A stretch of DNA of 64,000 nt from positions 2,604,001 to 2,668,000 of the forward strand of contig NZ_JAADJV010000001.1 in NCBI RefSeq assembly GCF_011684115.1, given 5' to 3'. The position numbers were made by a program, and so were the translations under genes. The DNA comes from Rahnella aceris. GTDB taxonomy: Bacteria; Pseudomonadota; Gammaproteobacteria; Enterobacterales; Enterobacteriaceae. The notes below the pieces were generated by a model. That model worked only from the letters and a program-made list of their open reading frames with translations, was not told the origin of the DNA and made no database searches. Shown piece by piece: positions 1 through 8,288 of this stretch (the first letter of the stretch is position 1; every line of letters starts with the position of its first letter).

Positions 1-116
1 GCGCCTCCGGCCCGCATGCCAACATTTTGAAGATCCGCCCGCCGCTGGTCTTTACCGCAGAACACAGCCAGATCCTGGTCAATGCACTGGAAAACGTTCT
101 GAGCAAGATGTTCTGA
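1..116 (+). CDS. class III aminotransferase, C-terminal fragment (partial)
   Basis: The window opens inside a gene that ends with TGA at 114-116. The last 37 codons read in frame 3 and include the segment NILKIRPPLVF. That segment resembles the C-terminal strand of PLP-dependent class III aminotransferases and of the related phospho-lyases. The catalytic lysine and cofactor site lie outside the window, so the substrate cannot be named. It converges on mak, with a short hairpin between the two genes. Confidence 0.6.
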   Translation, partial: ASGPHANILKIRPPLVFTAEHSQILVNALENVLSKMF

Positions 117-137
117 CTGAAGCGGGTTACAAACGGA

Positions 138-160
138 AAGGGCGCAAAATCTGCGCCCTT
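138..160. terminator. hairpin between convergent genes
   Basis: A 9-bp perfect inverted repeat AAGGGCGCA/TGCGCCCTT with a 5-nt loop lies between the aminotransferase stop and the mak stop. There is no long T-run on either side, so termination is plausible for the convergent pair but not proven. Confidence 0.5.
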
Positions 161-183
161 GAAGTTGATAAACGGATAATGGC

Positions 184-1104
184 TTACAACGCGAAACGTG
201 ATTGCGGCCAAAGCCAGGCAGCGCCGCGTACGCCGCTCGAATCACCGTGTACGGCTTTGAGGATCGGCGTTTCACATTCCCCGCCAAACACCCATTGTTT
301 AATCAGCAGCGGCACCGTCTGATACAAACGATCCACGTTACTCATGCCGCCCCCAAAAACAATCACGTCCGGGTCGAGGATATTCACCACGTTCGCCAGC
401 GCCTTGGCCAGACGACGCTCATAACGCCCGAGCGCCTGTTCTGCAGTTTCATCGCCCTGCTCCACCAGCGCAATAATCTCTGCGCCTTTGAGCCGCTGAC
501 CGGACAAACGAAAATAGTCTTCTGCAAAACCGGTGCCGGAAACAAAGGTCTCGACGCAGCCTGATTTCCCGCAGTAACACGGGACTTCACGGGCAAACTG
601 CATTTCTTCTTCATCCTGCCACGGCAGCGGGTTATGCCCCCATTCCCCCGCATTGCCGTTGCCGCCCGCATGCGCCGCACCGTGAAGCGCCACACCGGAA
701 CCGCAACCGGTACCGATTATCACGGCAAATACGGTGTGACGGCCCGCGCCCGCGCCGTCAGTGGCTTCTGACACCGCCAGGCAATTGGCATCGTTGGCAA
801 TATGCACTTCGCGTTTTAACAGCAGCGCCAGATCCTCATCCAGCTGTTGTCCGTTCAGCCAGACCGAGTTGGAATTTTTCACCTTACCGGTAAATGGCGA
901 CAAGGTGCCGGGGATCCCCAGCCCCACGCTGCCACGTTGACCTGTGGCTTTTTCGGCGTCCAGCACCAGCCCTTCAATCGCTTTGAGCGTACGTTCGTAG
1001 TCATTTCTCGGCGTATCGACCCGTTTGCGAAACAGCTCTTTACCTTCATCAGATAACGCAATGACTTCTATTTTTGTGCCGCCTAAATCAATGCCAATTC
1101 GCAC
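184..1104 (-). CDS. mak: fructokinase, ROK family
   Basis: Cytoplasmic ATP-dependent sugar kinase of the ROK family, closely similar to E. coli Mak, which phosphorylates fructose and mannose at C6. The 306 residues begin with the phosphate-binding LGGTKIE (7-13). The catalytic Asp is expected in NDAN (D105), and GTGCGSG (131-137) forms the second nucleotide loop. The ROK zinc site is visible as H157 of EWGH plus C176, C178 and C183. The start is GTG at 1104, chosen because AAGGAG lies 8 nt upstream. It is divergent from rdgC, as in E. coli. Confidence 0.93.
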   Translation of the reverse strand: MRIGIDLGGTKIEVIALSDEGKELFRKRVDTPRNDYERTLKAIEGLVLDAEKATGQRGSVGLGIPGTLSPFTGKVKNSNSVWLNGQQLDEDLALLLKREVHIANDANCLAVSEATDGAGAGRHTVFAVIIGTGCGSGVALHGAAHAGGNGNAGEWGHNPLPWQDEEEMQFAREVPCYCGKSGCVETFVSGTGFAEDYFRLSGQRLKGAEIIALVEQGDETAEQALGRYERRLAKALANVVNILDPDVIVFGGGMSNVDRLYQTVPLLIKQWVFGGECETPILKAVHGDSSGVRGAAWLWPQSRFAL

Positions 1105-1313
1105 GTGTTGCTCTCCTTTTACACTTTGCAGGGTCAGTTTTTTTGAGTTTATTCAGTTTAGAAGCCAGACGCGACTGTCACCAGAATAAGCTGTTATGCA
1201 ATGTTACAGGGTGCGGCGATTTCTTAACGACGGCTGACGCTCAATTGGTTATCATGCCGCCCTGCATTCATTTATTCAGCGTACCACGAGTGCGCCGGGA
1301 CAGGGATAACGCC

Positions 1314-2228
1314 ATGTTATGGTTTAAAAATTTGTTAGTTTACCGTTTGAGCCGTGAAGTTTCGTTATCTGCTGACGAAATGGAAAAACAGCTCAGTGCT
1401 TTCACCTTTACCCCGTGCGGCAGCCAGGACATGTCGAAAACCGGCTGGGTCTCACCGATGGGTTCCCACGGCGGCGACGCGCTGACGCATGTCAACGGTG
1501 GTCAGATCCTGATCTGCGCCCGTAAAGAAGAAAAAATCCTGCCTTCTCCGGTGATTAAACAGGAGTTACAGGCCAAAATTGAGCAGCTCGAAGGTGAACA
1601 ACACCGCAAGCTGAAAAAGACTGAAAAAGATTCCCTGAAAGATGAAGTGCTGCACAGCCTGATGCCACGCGCCTTCAGCCGGTTCAGCCAGACATTCATG
1701 TGGATTGATACCGTTAACGGCCTGATCATGGTTGACGCCGCCAGCGCCAAGAAAGCCGAAGACATGCTGGCGCTGCTGCGTAAAAGCCTCGGTTCGCTGC
1801 CAGTGGTGCCGCTGACCATGGAAAGCCCGATCGAACTGACGCTGACCGAATGGGTGCGTTCCGGCGATACCCCCGCCGGTTTTACGCTGCAGGACGAAGC
1901 CGAGCTGAAAGCGATCCTGGAGGAAGGCGGCGTGATCCGCTGTAAGAAACAGGTGCTGGTCAGCGATGAAATCGCCACGCATATCGAGAACGGCAAACTG
2001 GTGACTAAGCTGGCGGTTGACTGGCAGGAACGTATCGCCGTGGTGCTGGCGGACGACGGCAGCATTAAGCGCCTGAAATTCAGCGACGTCATTCGTGATC
2101 AAAACGAAGATATCGACCGCGAAGACTTCGCTGGCCGTTTCGATGCAGATTTCGTGCTGATGACCGGTGAACTGGCAGCGCTGATCCAGAACCTGATCGA
2201 GGCATTAGGCGGCGAAGCGCAACGCTAA
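1314..2228 (+). CDS. rdgC: recombination-associated nucleoid protein RdgC
   Basis: RdgC is a non-specific DNA-binding ring protein that restrains RecA. The reading frame is open from 1074, but the family begins MLWFKNL, which places the start at the ATG at 1314 behind AGGGA. This gives 304 residues, the family length. The sequence keeps the family's acidic and coiled central part (about residues 75-110), and no catalytic domain is expected. It is separated from convergent ppnP by a bidirectional terminator. Confidence 0.95.
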   Translation: MLWFKNLLVYRLSREVSLSADEMEKQLSAFTFTPCGSQDMSKTGWVSPMGSHGGDALTHVNGGQILICARKEEKILPSPVIKQELQAKIEQLEGEQHRKLKKTEKDSLKDEVLHSLMPRAFSRFSQTFMWIDTVNGLIMVDAASAKKAEDMLALLRKSLGSLPVVPLTMESPIELTLTEWVRSGDTPAGFTLQDEAELKAILEEGGVIRCKKQVLVSDEIATHIENGKLVTKLAVDWQERIAVVLADDGSIKRLKFSDVIRDQNEDIDREDFAGRFDADFVLMTGELAALIQNLIEALGGEAQR

Positions 2229-2246
2229 GACCGGATGCAAAACGTA

Positions 2247-2271
2247 AAAAAGGCGCTCATGAGCGCCTTTT
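2247..2271. terminator. bidirectional terminator rdgC/ppnP
   Basis: Perfect 8-bp palindromic stem GGCGCTCATGAGCGCC, flanked by A-run and T-run on opposite sides. It can terminate rdgC on the plus strand and ppnP on the minus strand. Confidence 0.85.
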
Positions 2272-2286
2272 CTGTGTCTGAAGAAG

Positions 2287-2577
2287 TTATTTAGTCAGAT
2301 ACTTACAGAGGTATGAGGTGGTTTCGCCGACCTGTAAGTTGAATTCACTTTTACCCGGAATGTAGAACGTCTCGCCTGGCTTAAATACCTGCCAGTCCGG
2401 CGATCCCGGGATCAACACTTTCAGTGAACCGCTGATCACCGTCATTTCTTCCGGCTTTGCGGTGCCGAAAGTATATTCACCGACGGCCATCACGCCAACA
2501 CTGGCTGAACCCGTGCTTTCGCTGTCAAAACCAATCGACTTTACTTTCCCGTCAAAATACTCATTATTTTTCAACAT
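2287..2577 (-). CDS. ppnP: pyrimidine/purine nucleoside phosphorylase
   Basis: Small single-domain cupin (DUF1255, formerly YaiE) that phosphorolyses a broad range of nucleosides. The conserved core [21 protein letters not shown] and the YLC C-terminus are all present. The frame is open up to 2613. The internal ATG at 2577 is preferred because it has AAAGGG upstream and gives 96 residues starting MLKNNEYF, close to the 94-residue E. coli protein. It lies downstream of aroM in the same orientation, as in E. coli aroL-yaiA-aroM-yaiE. Confidence 0.92.
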   Translation of the reverse strand: MLKNNEYFDGKVKSIGFDSESTGSASVGVMAVGEYTFGTAKPEEMTVISGSLKVLIPGSPDWQVFKPGETFYIPGKSEFNLQVGETTSYLCKYLTK

Positions 2578-2756
2578 AGATTGGCCCTTTGCGATAAATT
2601 TCAGAGCCTTCATATTAGGGGCAGAAAGCGCCTTCTGTCACTGATTATTACCGCTTTATCCGCACGAGACGACACCGCCCGCAAAGCGGTAGCGCTGATT
2701 TGATTTTACGGCCGCACAGTGCCATTGTGGGTAGCTGTTCGCCCCTCAGTCATACC

Positions 2757-3434
2757 TCAAACCACCAGTTCCGCCGCCAGTTTTGCCATCAGTACATTCG
2801 GTAACAGCACCGGAATATTCAGATATTTTTTCAGCACATCGAGGTGATGGCGGTTAAAACCGATGCAATCAAGCACCACGACTTCCGCACCCTGTTCAGC
2901 CAGATGCATCGCCGCGTCCGTCAGCGCCTGATCGTCAGAAAGATAAGGGCTGGCAACAGCAAAACAGGGCGCTTTGGCTAATTTTCGCCATTTGTTCGCC
3001 TGCTCAACCACCTGTGATTCAACCGGCACCACAATCCCCGCACGATGCTGACCGACTATTGAGGCGATCAACGGTGGAATAATGCGGTCAGGCTCCAGCA
3101 GCAGCGCATTGTTAGCATGCAGATGATGAAATTCGCCGGTGCAAAGCAGCAGAATGGTCATGCAACCCAGGGCTTCCAGTACGTCGATTTTTTCCTGTAA
3201 TCCGCTTTCCACGCGGTGCGCAGCCATCGTAACCTGCGAACCATCCAGCAGGCGGGTGACCAGTACAGCGTCGCCCTCAGCAGCCGCATAACGCTGCTCT
3301 ATTTGCTCCCTGCTTAACCCGTCGAGTAAGCCCACATGGGTGACTGACCCGGCCGGCAGATGTTCCATCAGCAGCGGCATAATGTCGCTGCGTGGTGCCT
3401 GTCCGATTGTTAACGTCGCAAGGGATGTCATCAT
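2757..3434 (-). CDS. aroM: AroM family protein (racemase-like fold)
   Basis: Member of the AroM family (225 residues, the E. coli length), whose biochemical role is not established. Two cysteines sit in conserved settings, C98 in LLLCTGEF and C180 in VLDCIGF. This pairing resembles the two catalytic cysteines of the Asp/Glu racemase superfamily. The start is the first of two adjacent ATG codons, 4 nt after the stop of the DUF1177 gene, so the two are almost certainly co-transcribed and translationally coupled. In E. coli aroM follows aroL; here it is the last gene of a transporter operon, which argues for a role outside the shikimate pathway. Confidence 0.9.
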   Translation of the reverse strand: MMTSLATLTIGQAPRSDIMPLLMEHLPAGSVTHVGLLDGLSREQIEQRYAAAEGDAVLVTRLLDGSQVTMAAHRVESGLQEKIDVLEALGCMTILLLCTGEFHHLHANNALLLEPDRIIPPLIASIVGQHRAGIVVPVESQVVEQANKWRKLAKAPCFAVASPYLSDDQALTDAAMHLAEQGAEVVVLDCIGFNRHHLDVLKKYLNIPVLLPNVLMAKLAAELVV

Positions 3435-3438
3435 CGTG

Positions 3439-4368
3439 TTACTTCCGGTTTTGCAGGTGACGCAAGCTTCCGTACAGCGACAACAGGAGTTGATATTCAT
3501 CGGCATCAAAGAACTGACAAGTGCCGCGGCCAAACTCTTTCGCCACTTCAACAGCAAATTTTGCCGCCAGTGCGATATCCACTTCATGACTTGCCCCGGT
3601 GCCACAGCCCGGCACAACAGATTCCGCCGTAATAGCCACACCGACCACCGGCACGGTCGTCGCCGTTGACGGTTGCAGAATACTGTTCAGATGATGCACA
3701 CCGTTGCCGTAAGGCGTGATGTCCTGCGTGGTAATCGGAAAAGTGACCGCCGGTTTGCCGCTGGTCATTTCCATGATGCGCAGCAAATCTTCAGAAACAC
3801 GCAGGATGTAACCCTCTTTCACCGTCGGTGAAATGGCATAACCCTTGTGATTGATGATGCGGTTGCCTTTGGTGGTGTCGATAGACAGGATCGCGTCCAC
3901 GCCGTCCACCACTTCGTTGTCGTTCATGGTCACGTCATCAATCGGCGAATCCATAAAATCGACCGGATCATGCGGACGGGTCGGTGCGTTCGGGCAAATG
4001 TGGGTAGTGATAATCACATCACCGTCGAGCACATCGCCCTTGCGCTGCATATCAGCCAGTTTAAGTGCGCTGGTGACAGCGGCAATCGCACCATCGCCAT
4101 CAGAGACCAGACCGATACGCGTCGGACGCGCGCCAATCCCGCCCAGACGACCGATAATCCCAAGCGTGGGTGCCGTGCCGCCACTGCTTTTGCCCTGACT
4201 GCCCGGCACAGTGATACGCACAAAATCAGTGCCACCTTTCGGGCCGTCAGCGCGGTGTGTGCTGGCGGTAATACCCGGATAACGGGCGAACAAGTCCACA
4301 ATGTCCTGACCGCTGACGTGGGCGCTGTCAATCAGTTCGAATACCGTTAATGTCTGTTGCAAACTCAT
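3439..4368 (-). CDS. DUF1177 family protein
   Basis: Protein of 309 residues recognised as DUF1177, a family without an assigned reaction. Features visible in the sequence are VSDGDGAIAA, followed about 25 residues later by IITTHICPNAP, a run RPHDPVDFMD, and a C-terminal GCGTGASHEVD. The SDGDGA plus downstream strand arrangement recalls the metal-binding Asp segment of M20/M42-type peptidases; this is my inference, not a family assignment. The ATG at 4368 has AGAGGA 7 nt upstream and is preferred over GTG at 4371. It sits between the OPT transporter gene and aroM. Confidence 0.85.
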   Translation of the reverse strand: MSLQQTLTVFELIDSAHVSGQDIVDLFARYPGITASTHRADGPKGGTDFVRITVPGSQGKSSGGTAPTLGIIGRLGGIGARPTRIGLVSDGDGAIAAVTSALKLADMQRKGDVLDGDVIITTHICPNAPTRPHDPVDFMDSPIDDVTMNDNEVVDGVDAILSIDTTKGNRIINHKGYAISPTVKEGYILRVSEDLLRIMEMTSGKPAVTFPITTQDITPYGNGVHHLNSILQPSTATTVPVVGVAITAESVVPGCGTGASHEVDIALAAKFAVEVAKEFGRGTCQFFDADEYQLLLSLYGSLRHLQNRK

Positions 4369-4389
4369 CACTCAGTCCTCTTAAAACAT

Positions 4390-4451
4390 CGCGACCGGCG
4401 TATTTCACGCAGTAGCCAAAACGGTCGCGGGTGCTGTTCATCGTGGAACAG
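4390..4451. other. two intercistronic hairpins
   Basis: Between the OPT transporter stop and the DUF1177 start lie two inverted repeats. One is CGCGACCG/CGGTCGCG (4390-4397 with 4422-4429). The other is CTGTTC/GAACAG (4434-4439 with 4446-4451). Neither has a T-run, so they are more likely mRNA-stabilising or attenuating structures within one operon than terminators. Confidence 0.5.
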
Positions 4452-4503
4452 TCAGGTGTTTAATGCTGGCTGAACATCAGCCCTGGTGTTGGTGCGGTAC
4501 TCA

Positions 4504-6081
4504 CTACTTTTTGGCACTGAAGATCGACGTGAAGAAACTGTAAAGCGCGTCACCGGCAATAAAACCTGCCGCCAGCACTTCCATTGGCGTACGCCCTTTT
4601 TCACCCCAGATCCGGATAATGATAATGCGCAGCACGATGCCGCAGACCACGGCCCATCCGGCCATCACGCTGTTGATCAGCAAACCGGTCGCCAGCAGTA
4701 CGCCAAGCTGGCGTTTCGGTCCGCCAATCAGCTGAATCAATGCGCCCGGAATCGCCCAGATCAGCAGGCTGTGTGCAATGCCCGGCTGAGCACCGGCCTG
4801 AATGGTTTTGGCATAAACCCGCGCCACCGGCGGCACTAAATCCTGGGCGAAGTAACCGTAATGGGCGTACCACACCACCGGAATGGCGATGACAAATGCC
4901 AGCAATGCGGCGAATAACTGGATGCGGCGGCCGTAAAGTTCAGCCTGCAAATCTTTGCCATAACCGCGCAAAATAAATCCGGCTTTCAGATCAAAACCCA
5001 TATCAGCAAATGCCGGACCGGTAGCGGCGGTAAAGCCCGTCAGGACGCATAACGCCAGCGGTGGGAAACCAATCAGAATACCGATAATTAAGGTAATCAG
5101 CGCCACGGCAAAGGCAGGGAACCAGCCGGAGTGCATCGCGGCAATCCCGACAATCAGCTCGTGAAAGAAGGCGGCAAAGGCGGCGTAAATCACGAACGCA
5201 ATCAGCATGCTGACTGACATTTCACTGTACAGGCCGCCCGCCAGCGCCAGCAGTGCCGCGATGGCGATATAACCGAATGCGCCCAGCCCGAGTGCTTTAC
5301 GCACCTCTTTCGCCGGTTGGGTAAAGGTCGTTTTGGCGTCGGCATGTTTAGCACGCACCACCTGAATCACCTGCAGCAGCGACACCAGCCCCGCGCCGAC
5401 CATCATGCCGTGAGGAATATACAGCGCGTTGAGGTCCAGCCCGGCGACCGGCTGCGCATAAGCGCGGATCAGCAAGCCAATACCAAACATGCTGAGCGCC
5501 CAGATATTGCCGATAAACGCCGTGCCGAAAGCCGCCATCGGGATTTTCAGCATCGCTCCAGCCACACCAACAACCACGCCCGCGACCAGCAGCCAGGCCT
5601 GACGCCCGCCGTTATCACCGGCTTTAATCGCTTCAGCCGCCGCAACACCGGGTGGCCAGGCATTGCTGGCCGGGAACACTTTGGTGTCGAACAGGCGATA
5701 AAGCAGGTAGGCATCGAGCAACATCGCTGCGGCCACACCGGTAAACATCGGCATGATCAGTTGCGGCTGGCCCATGACATAAGGAATAGCGATCGGCATC
5801 AGCAAACTGTTTGCCGCACCAAAGGTCGCAGATGAAATGACGGTTTGCGCCAGATTCTGCGTATGAACAGAACGGTAGCGGTAAAAAGCCTGCATCGGAA
5901 TGCGTGCCAGTAACATGGCAAACAGCGCGCCTATAATCGAGGTATTCGGCGTAACGCCTAAAGTAGTAATCAGCTGGACACCGATGATTGCGCCTAAAAC
6001 AGACAACAGAATCATCACGATGAGAGTGCCAATATCCTTTAGCGGATTCTCCTTATTATTCTTTGCAGGTTGATCTGACAT
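4504..6081 (-). CDS. OPT/YSL family membrane transporter
   Basis: Integral membrane protein of 525 residues with about a dozen hydrophobic segments. It is recognised as an oligopeptide transporter (OPT) family member, a family that moves peptides or metal-chelating compounds with a proton. The hydrophilic N-terminus (MSDQPAKNNKENPLKD) is cytoplasmic in style, and helices follow from about residue 18. The ATG at 6081 is preferred over the ORF limit at 6111 because AGGGG lies just upstream. Its gene follows an IclR-type regulator and precedes DUF1177 and aroM on the same strand. The substrate is unknown. Confidence 0.85.
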   Translation of the reverse strand: MSDQPAKNNKENPLKDIGTLIVMILLSVLGAIIGVQLITTLGVTPNTSIIGALFAMLLARIPMQAFYRYRSVHTQNLAQTVISSATFGAANSLLMPIAIPYVMGQPQLIMPMFTGVAAAMLLDAYLLYRLFDTKVFPASNAWPPGVAAAEAIKAGDNGGRQAWLLVAGVVVGVAGAMLKIPMAAFGTAFIGNIWALSMFGIGLLIRAYAQPVAGLDLNALYIPHGMMVGAGLVSLLQVIQVVRAKHADAKTTFTQPAKEVRKALGLGAFGYIAIAALLALAGGLYSEMSVSMLIAFVIYAAFAAFFHELIVGIAAMHSGWFPAFAVALITLIIGILIGFPPLALCVLTGFTAATGPAFADMGFDLKAGFILRGYGKDLQAELYGRRIQLFAALLAFVIAIPVVWYAHYGYFAQDLVPPVARVYAKTIQAGAQPGIAHSLLIWAIPGALIQLIGGPKRQLGVLLATGLLINSVMAGWAVVCGIVLRIIIIRIWGEKGRTPMEVLAAGFIAGDALYSFFTSIFSAKK

Positions 6082-6157
6082 AAGGCCCCTGGTGTTGAGC
6101 AAGTATTTCACATAGCAAATAATCCGGGTCCGTTATTCGTCATTATCCTGACGGCTG

Positions 6158-6940
6158 CTACATGGCCGTTTTAGATAAATGCCAATACTCATCACCCAAT
6201 TTTTCGGCAATTTGCCGGGTTACGGCAATCAGCCCTTCTTTTATTCCTTCCGGAATTTCTTTCCCCTGCGCCGGCGAAGGGAAAGATAAACATAATCCAA
6301 CGGTTTCATTACGGTGCTTATTAAAAATACTGGTGGCTAAGGTACTTATTCCCAGCAACGTCTCATTGTTGGCAAATGACACCCCCGTCAGACGGACATC
6401 GGCCAGCCTGGCTAACAAAACCTCCTTGCTCTCAGGCGAATTAGCAGAATTCGCCTGATATTTTCCGCTAAACCGCGCCAGAACCTGATCATCGGTATAG
6501 CGCGAAAGGATCGCGCGCCCGATAGCCGTTTCGTGCGCGGGCAAAAGGCTTCCGGCCGGAGTAACCACTTGCAGATACGTTCTGCCGGGAAACATGCGCA
6601 TCACCATAATGTCGCGCCCTTCCAGCATCGAGATATAACCCGTGCATTGCGTCAGCTGACTGAGTTGCGTCATATACGGCGACGCTAAATCCACCAGCGG
6701 GGCCGACAAATAATGGCTGGAGACGGCCAGTAATAATTGTCCGATGCGGTACAGACGGCTGTCCGGATCACGTTCCAGCAGCCCTTGCGTTTCCATCGTC
6801 ATCAGCAGACGGGACACCGTACTTTTCGGTAATTTTAAATTTTCGACCACATCACTGAATGACAAACCGGGATGCCCCTGACTAATCCCCTGTTTTGAAA
6901 ATAATTTCAGTACCGCAGCCGCATTTTCTAATGTGGTCAT
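6158..6940 (-). CDS. IclR family transcriptional regulator
   Basis: IclR-type regulator of 260 residues. The N-terminal winged helix-turn-helix lies at about residues 5-65 and includes LPKSTVSRLLMTM. It is followed by the IclR effector domain with the typical segment around LLPAHETAIGRAILS. It is the first gene of a run with the OPT transporter, DUF1177 and aroM (76 nt to the next gene) and is the likely local regulator. The effector is unknown. No good Shine-Dalgarno sequence is seen before the ATG. Confidence 0.88.
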   Translation of the reverse strand: MTTLENAAAVLKLFSKQGISQGHPGLSFSDVVENLKLPKSTVSRLLMTMETQGLLERDPDSRLYRIGQLLLAVSSHYLSAPLVDLASPYMTQLSQLTQCTGYISMLEGRDIMVMRMFPGRTYLQVVTPAGSLLPAHETAIGRAILSRYTDDQVLARFSGKYQANSANSPESKEVLLARLADVRLTGVSFANNETLLGISTLATSIFNKHRNETVGLCLSFPSPAQGKEIPEGIKEGLIAVTRQIAEKLGDEYWHLSKTAM

Positions 6941-6950
6941 AAAGGAGTGA

Positions 6951-6975
6951 GTTCCGGTATATGGAACAAGGTTCC
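6951..6975. promoter_or_regulatory. candidate IclR-type operator
   Basis: Immediately upstream of the IclR gene three alternating half-sites occur, GTTCC-N7-GGAAC-N3-GTTCC. The right-hand pair forms the 13-bp palindrome GGAACAAGGTTCC. The position fits autoregulation by the adjacent IclR protein; the assignment is inferred from location and symmetry only. Confidence 0.5.
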
Positions 6976-7160
6976 TGTTAAGTTAAATAAAAACTAAAGC
7001 TGATACGTGTCAGCGTCAAGTCGTTTATTTTTCACGCACAACACGTCAGGCAAATGAATATGCTTAAAGGAATTCTTAAATAGATGAAATTAAGAGTCAG
7101 GCAAGTTAAATGCCGAGTATTAATGAGGTGACGGACGTAAAACTCAGCAGATTATCGTGA

Positions 7161-7289
7161 TTAAATATTGCGCAAAATATACAGGGCGATGGAGGCTTCA
7201 ATGAGGATGATGGTGATCGACAGGAGGGCAGGCATCACCTTGGCATGCTGATTAAAAAACGACATCAGGGACTTCATCATGGGTTCCAT
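7161..7289 (-). CDS. small single-pass membrane protein (42 aa)
   Basis: A 43-codon frame encodes MEPMMKSLMSFFNQHAKVMP, then a hydrophobic segment (about residues 20-39, LLSITIILIEASIALYIL), ending RNI. The amphipathic N-terminus plus one TM helix is typical of the conserved small membrane proteins of enterobacteria. The start could be M1, M4 or M5; the Shine-Dalgarno sequence is weak for all. It lies alone between the IclR gene and aroL, with about 200 nt on either side. The function is unknown, and I recognise no family. Confidence 0.5.
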   Translation of the reverse strand: MEPMMKSLMSFFNQHAKVMPALLSITIILIEASIALYILRNI

Positions 7290-7441
7290 TGTTAGAGGTT
7301 AAAGTAATCACCTGAGTTATTATGTTACGCCCACATATACATCAGTACAATACTTAAGCATACGTGATCCCCCTCACATGACATGGCCCGTTTTGTTTAC
7401 ACCGGTTCCTGATTCAAGCTTGAGTCACAACGTGCTGACAT

Positions 7442-7469
7442 AAAAAAACGAGCCACCCGGGCTCGTTTT
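7442..7469 (-). terminator. aroL terminator
   Basis: On the minus strand a 9-bp stem AAACGAGCC/GGCTCGTTT with a 5-nt loop is followed by a run of seven T. It starts about 20 nt after the aroL stop. Confidence 0.85.
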
Positions 7470-7488
7470 GTCAGGAGATGAGCGGAAT

Positions 7489-8013
7489 TCAGCGCGCCAT
7501 CGGCAACGCCAGTGCATCCAAAATCAGATTCACGACAGTCTGCGGCTCCTGAGTTCCGTCGACCACATGATGGGCGGACTCCTGATAAAGCGCTTCGCGC
7601 TCATTCAGGACTTCTGTCATTTCTTCAGCGATCGGCTTGCCCGTCAGCGTCGGGCGCTGATCTTCCAGTGGTGCATCTTCCAGACGGTTTGCCAGGGTAG
7701 ATGCAGGGGAACGCAGATAAATGACCGTACCATTTTCACCCATAAAATCGCGATTTTCCTGGGACAGCACCACGCCTCCCCCTGTGGCAACCACGGTCAG
7801 TGGCGAGGAAATGGCTTTTAGTGTCTCAGTTTCACGACGGCGGAAACCTTCCCAGCCTTCGCGCTCAACAATATCTGCCACGCTGAGACCAGAAGCGCAC
7901 AGTAACGCCAGATCGGTATCGACAAATTTGTAGCCCAGTGCTTTCGCCAGAGCGCTGCCAACCGTCGTTTTACCTGCACCGCGTGCGCCGACCATGAAAA
8001 TGGTTTGTGTCAT
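7489..8013 (-). CDS. aroL: shikimate kinase II
   Basis: Cytoplasmic shikimate kinase (ATP + shikimate to shikimate 3-phosphate) of the common aromatic pathway. It has 174 residues, as in E. coli AroL. The Walker A loop is GARGAGKTT (9-17), the shikimate-binding segment includes DTD and FRRRE, the GGG motif is at TGGGVV, and the lid Arg is in RPTL. AAAGGA precedes the ATG. It is monocistronic here, with its own terminator; the yaiA and aroM genes that follow it in E. coli are absent from this side. The promoter carries a TrpR operator and a TyrR-like box. Confidence 0.95.
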   Translation of the reverse strand: MTQTIFMVGARGAGKTTVGSALAKALGYKFVDTDLALLCASGLSVADIVEREGWEGFRRRETETLKAISSPLTVVATGGGVVLSQENRDFMGENGTVIYLRSPASTLANRLEDAPLEDQRPTLTGKPIAEEMTEVLNEREALYQESAHHVVDGTQEPQTVVNLILDALALPMAR

Positions 8014-8119
8014 TACCGCTATCCTTTATTCCCCGGGAGCCGTTAGCCCGCCTGATGAAAATCCATCATCAATATGAAGTGTGAGTGTCAGAAGTGGGTC
8101 ATTGCACTGCCCTGCCGAT

Positions 8120-8159
8120 GTACTCGCCAGATAGTACAACAAAAAAGCCTCACTGGCAG
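8120..8159 (-). promoter_or_regulatory. aroL promoter with TrpR operator
   Basis: On the minus strand CTGCCA (8159-8154) and TACTAT (8136-8131) are spaced by 17 nt and form a plausible sigma-70 promoter. The -10 lies inside the 18-bp imperfect palindrome GTACTCGCCAGATAGTAC (8120-8137, plus strand). By my count this matches 13 of 18 positions of the trp operator consensus, with intact GTACT/AGTAC arms. E. coli aroL is known to be repressed by TrpR and TyrR. Confidence 0.75.
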
Positions 8160-8186
8160 ATTTTTGTCACCTGCCGGTGAAGCTTC

Positions 8187-8204
8187 TGTAGCGTTTTATT
8201 TACG
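8187..8204. promoter_or_regulatory. TyrR-box-like site upstream of aroL
   Basis: TGTAGC-N6-TTTACG matches 9 of the 12 arm positions of the TyrR consensus TGTAAA-N6-TTTACA and keeps the key G and C. It lies about 30 nt upstream of the -35. Other TyrR boxes were not resolved. Confidence 0.55.
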
Positions 8205-8288
8205 CCGTTCAGGGCATCATACTGAAAAATCCTTGCTGCGCAATGGCCTGCAATAAGCTTTGCGAGCTCTATCCCCTAAGTGGCTGTA

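Noticed and set aside
1502..2102. Long minus-strand ORFs opposite rdgC
   Set aside because: Antisense shadows of a well-supported coding frame; compositions are Ser/Arg- or Gln/His-rich without family features.
6941..7488. Expected yaiA gene near aroL
   Set aside because: No YaiA-like frame was found; only a small membrane ORF of different character is present.
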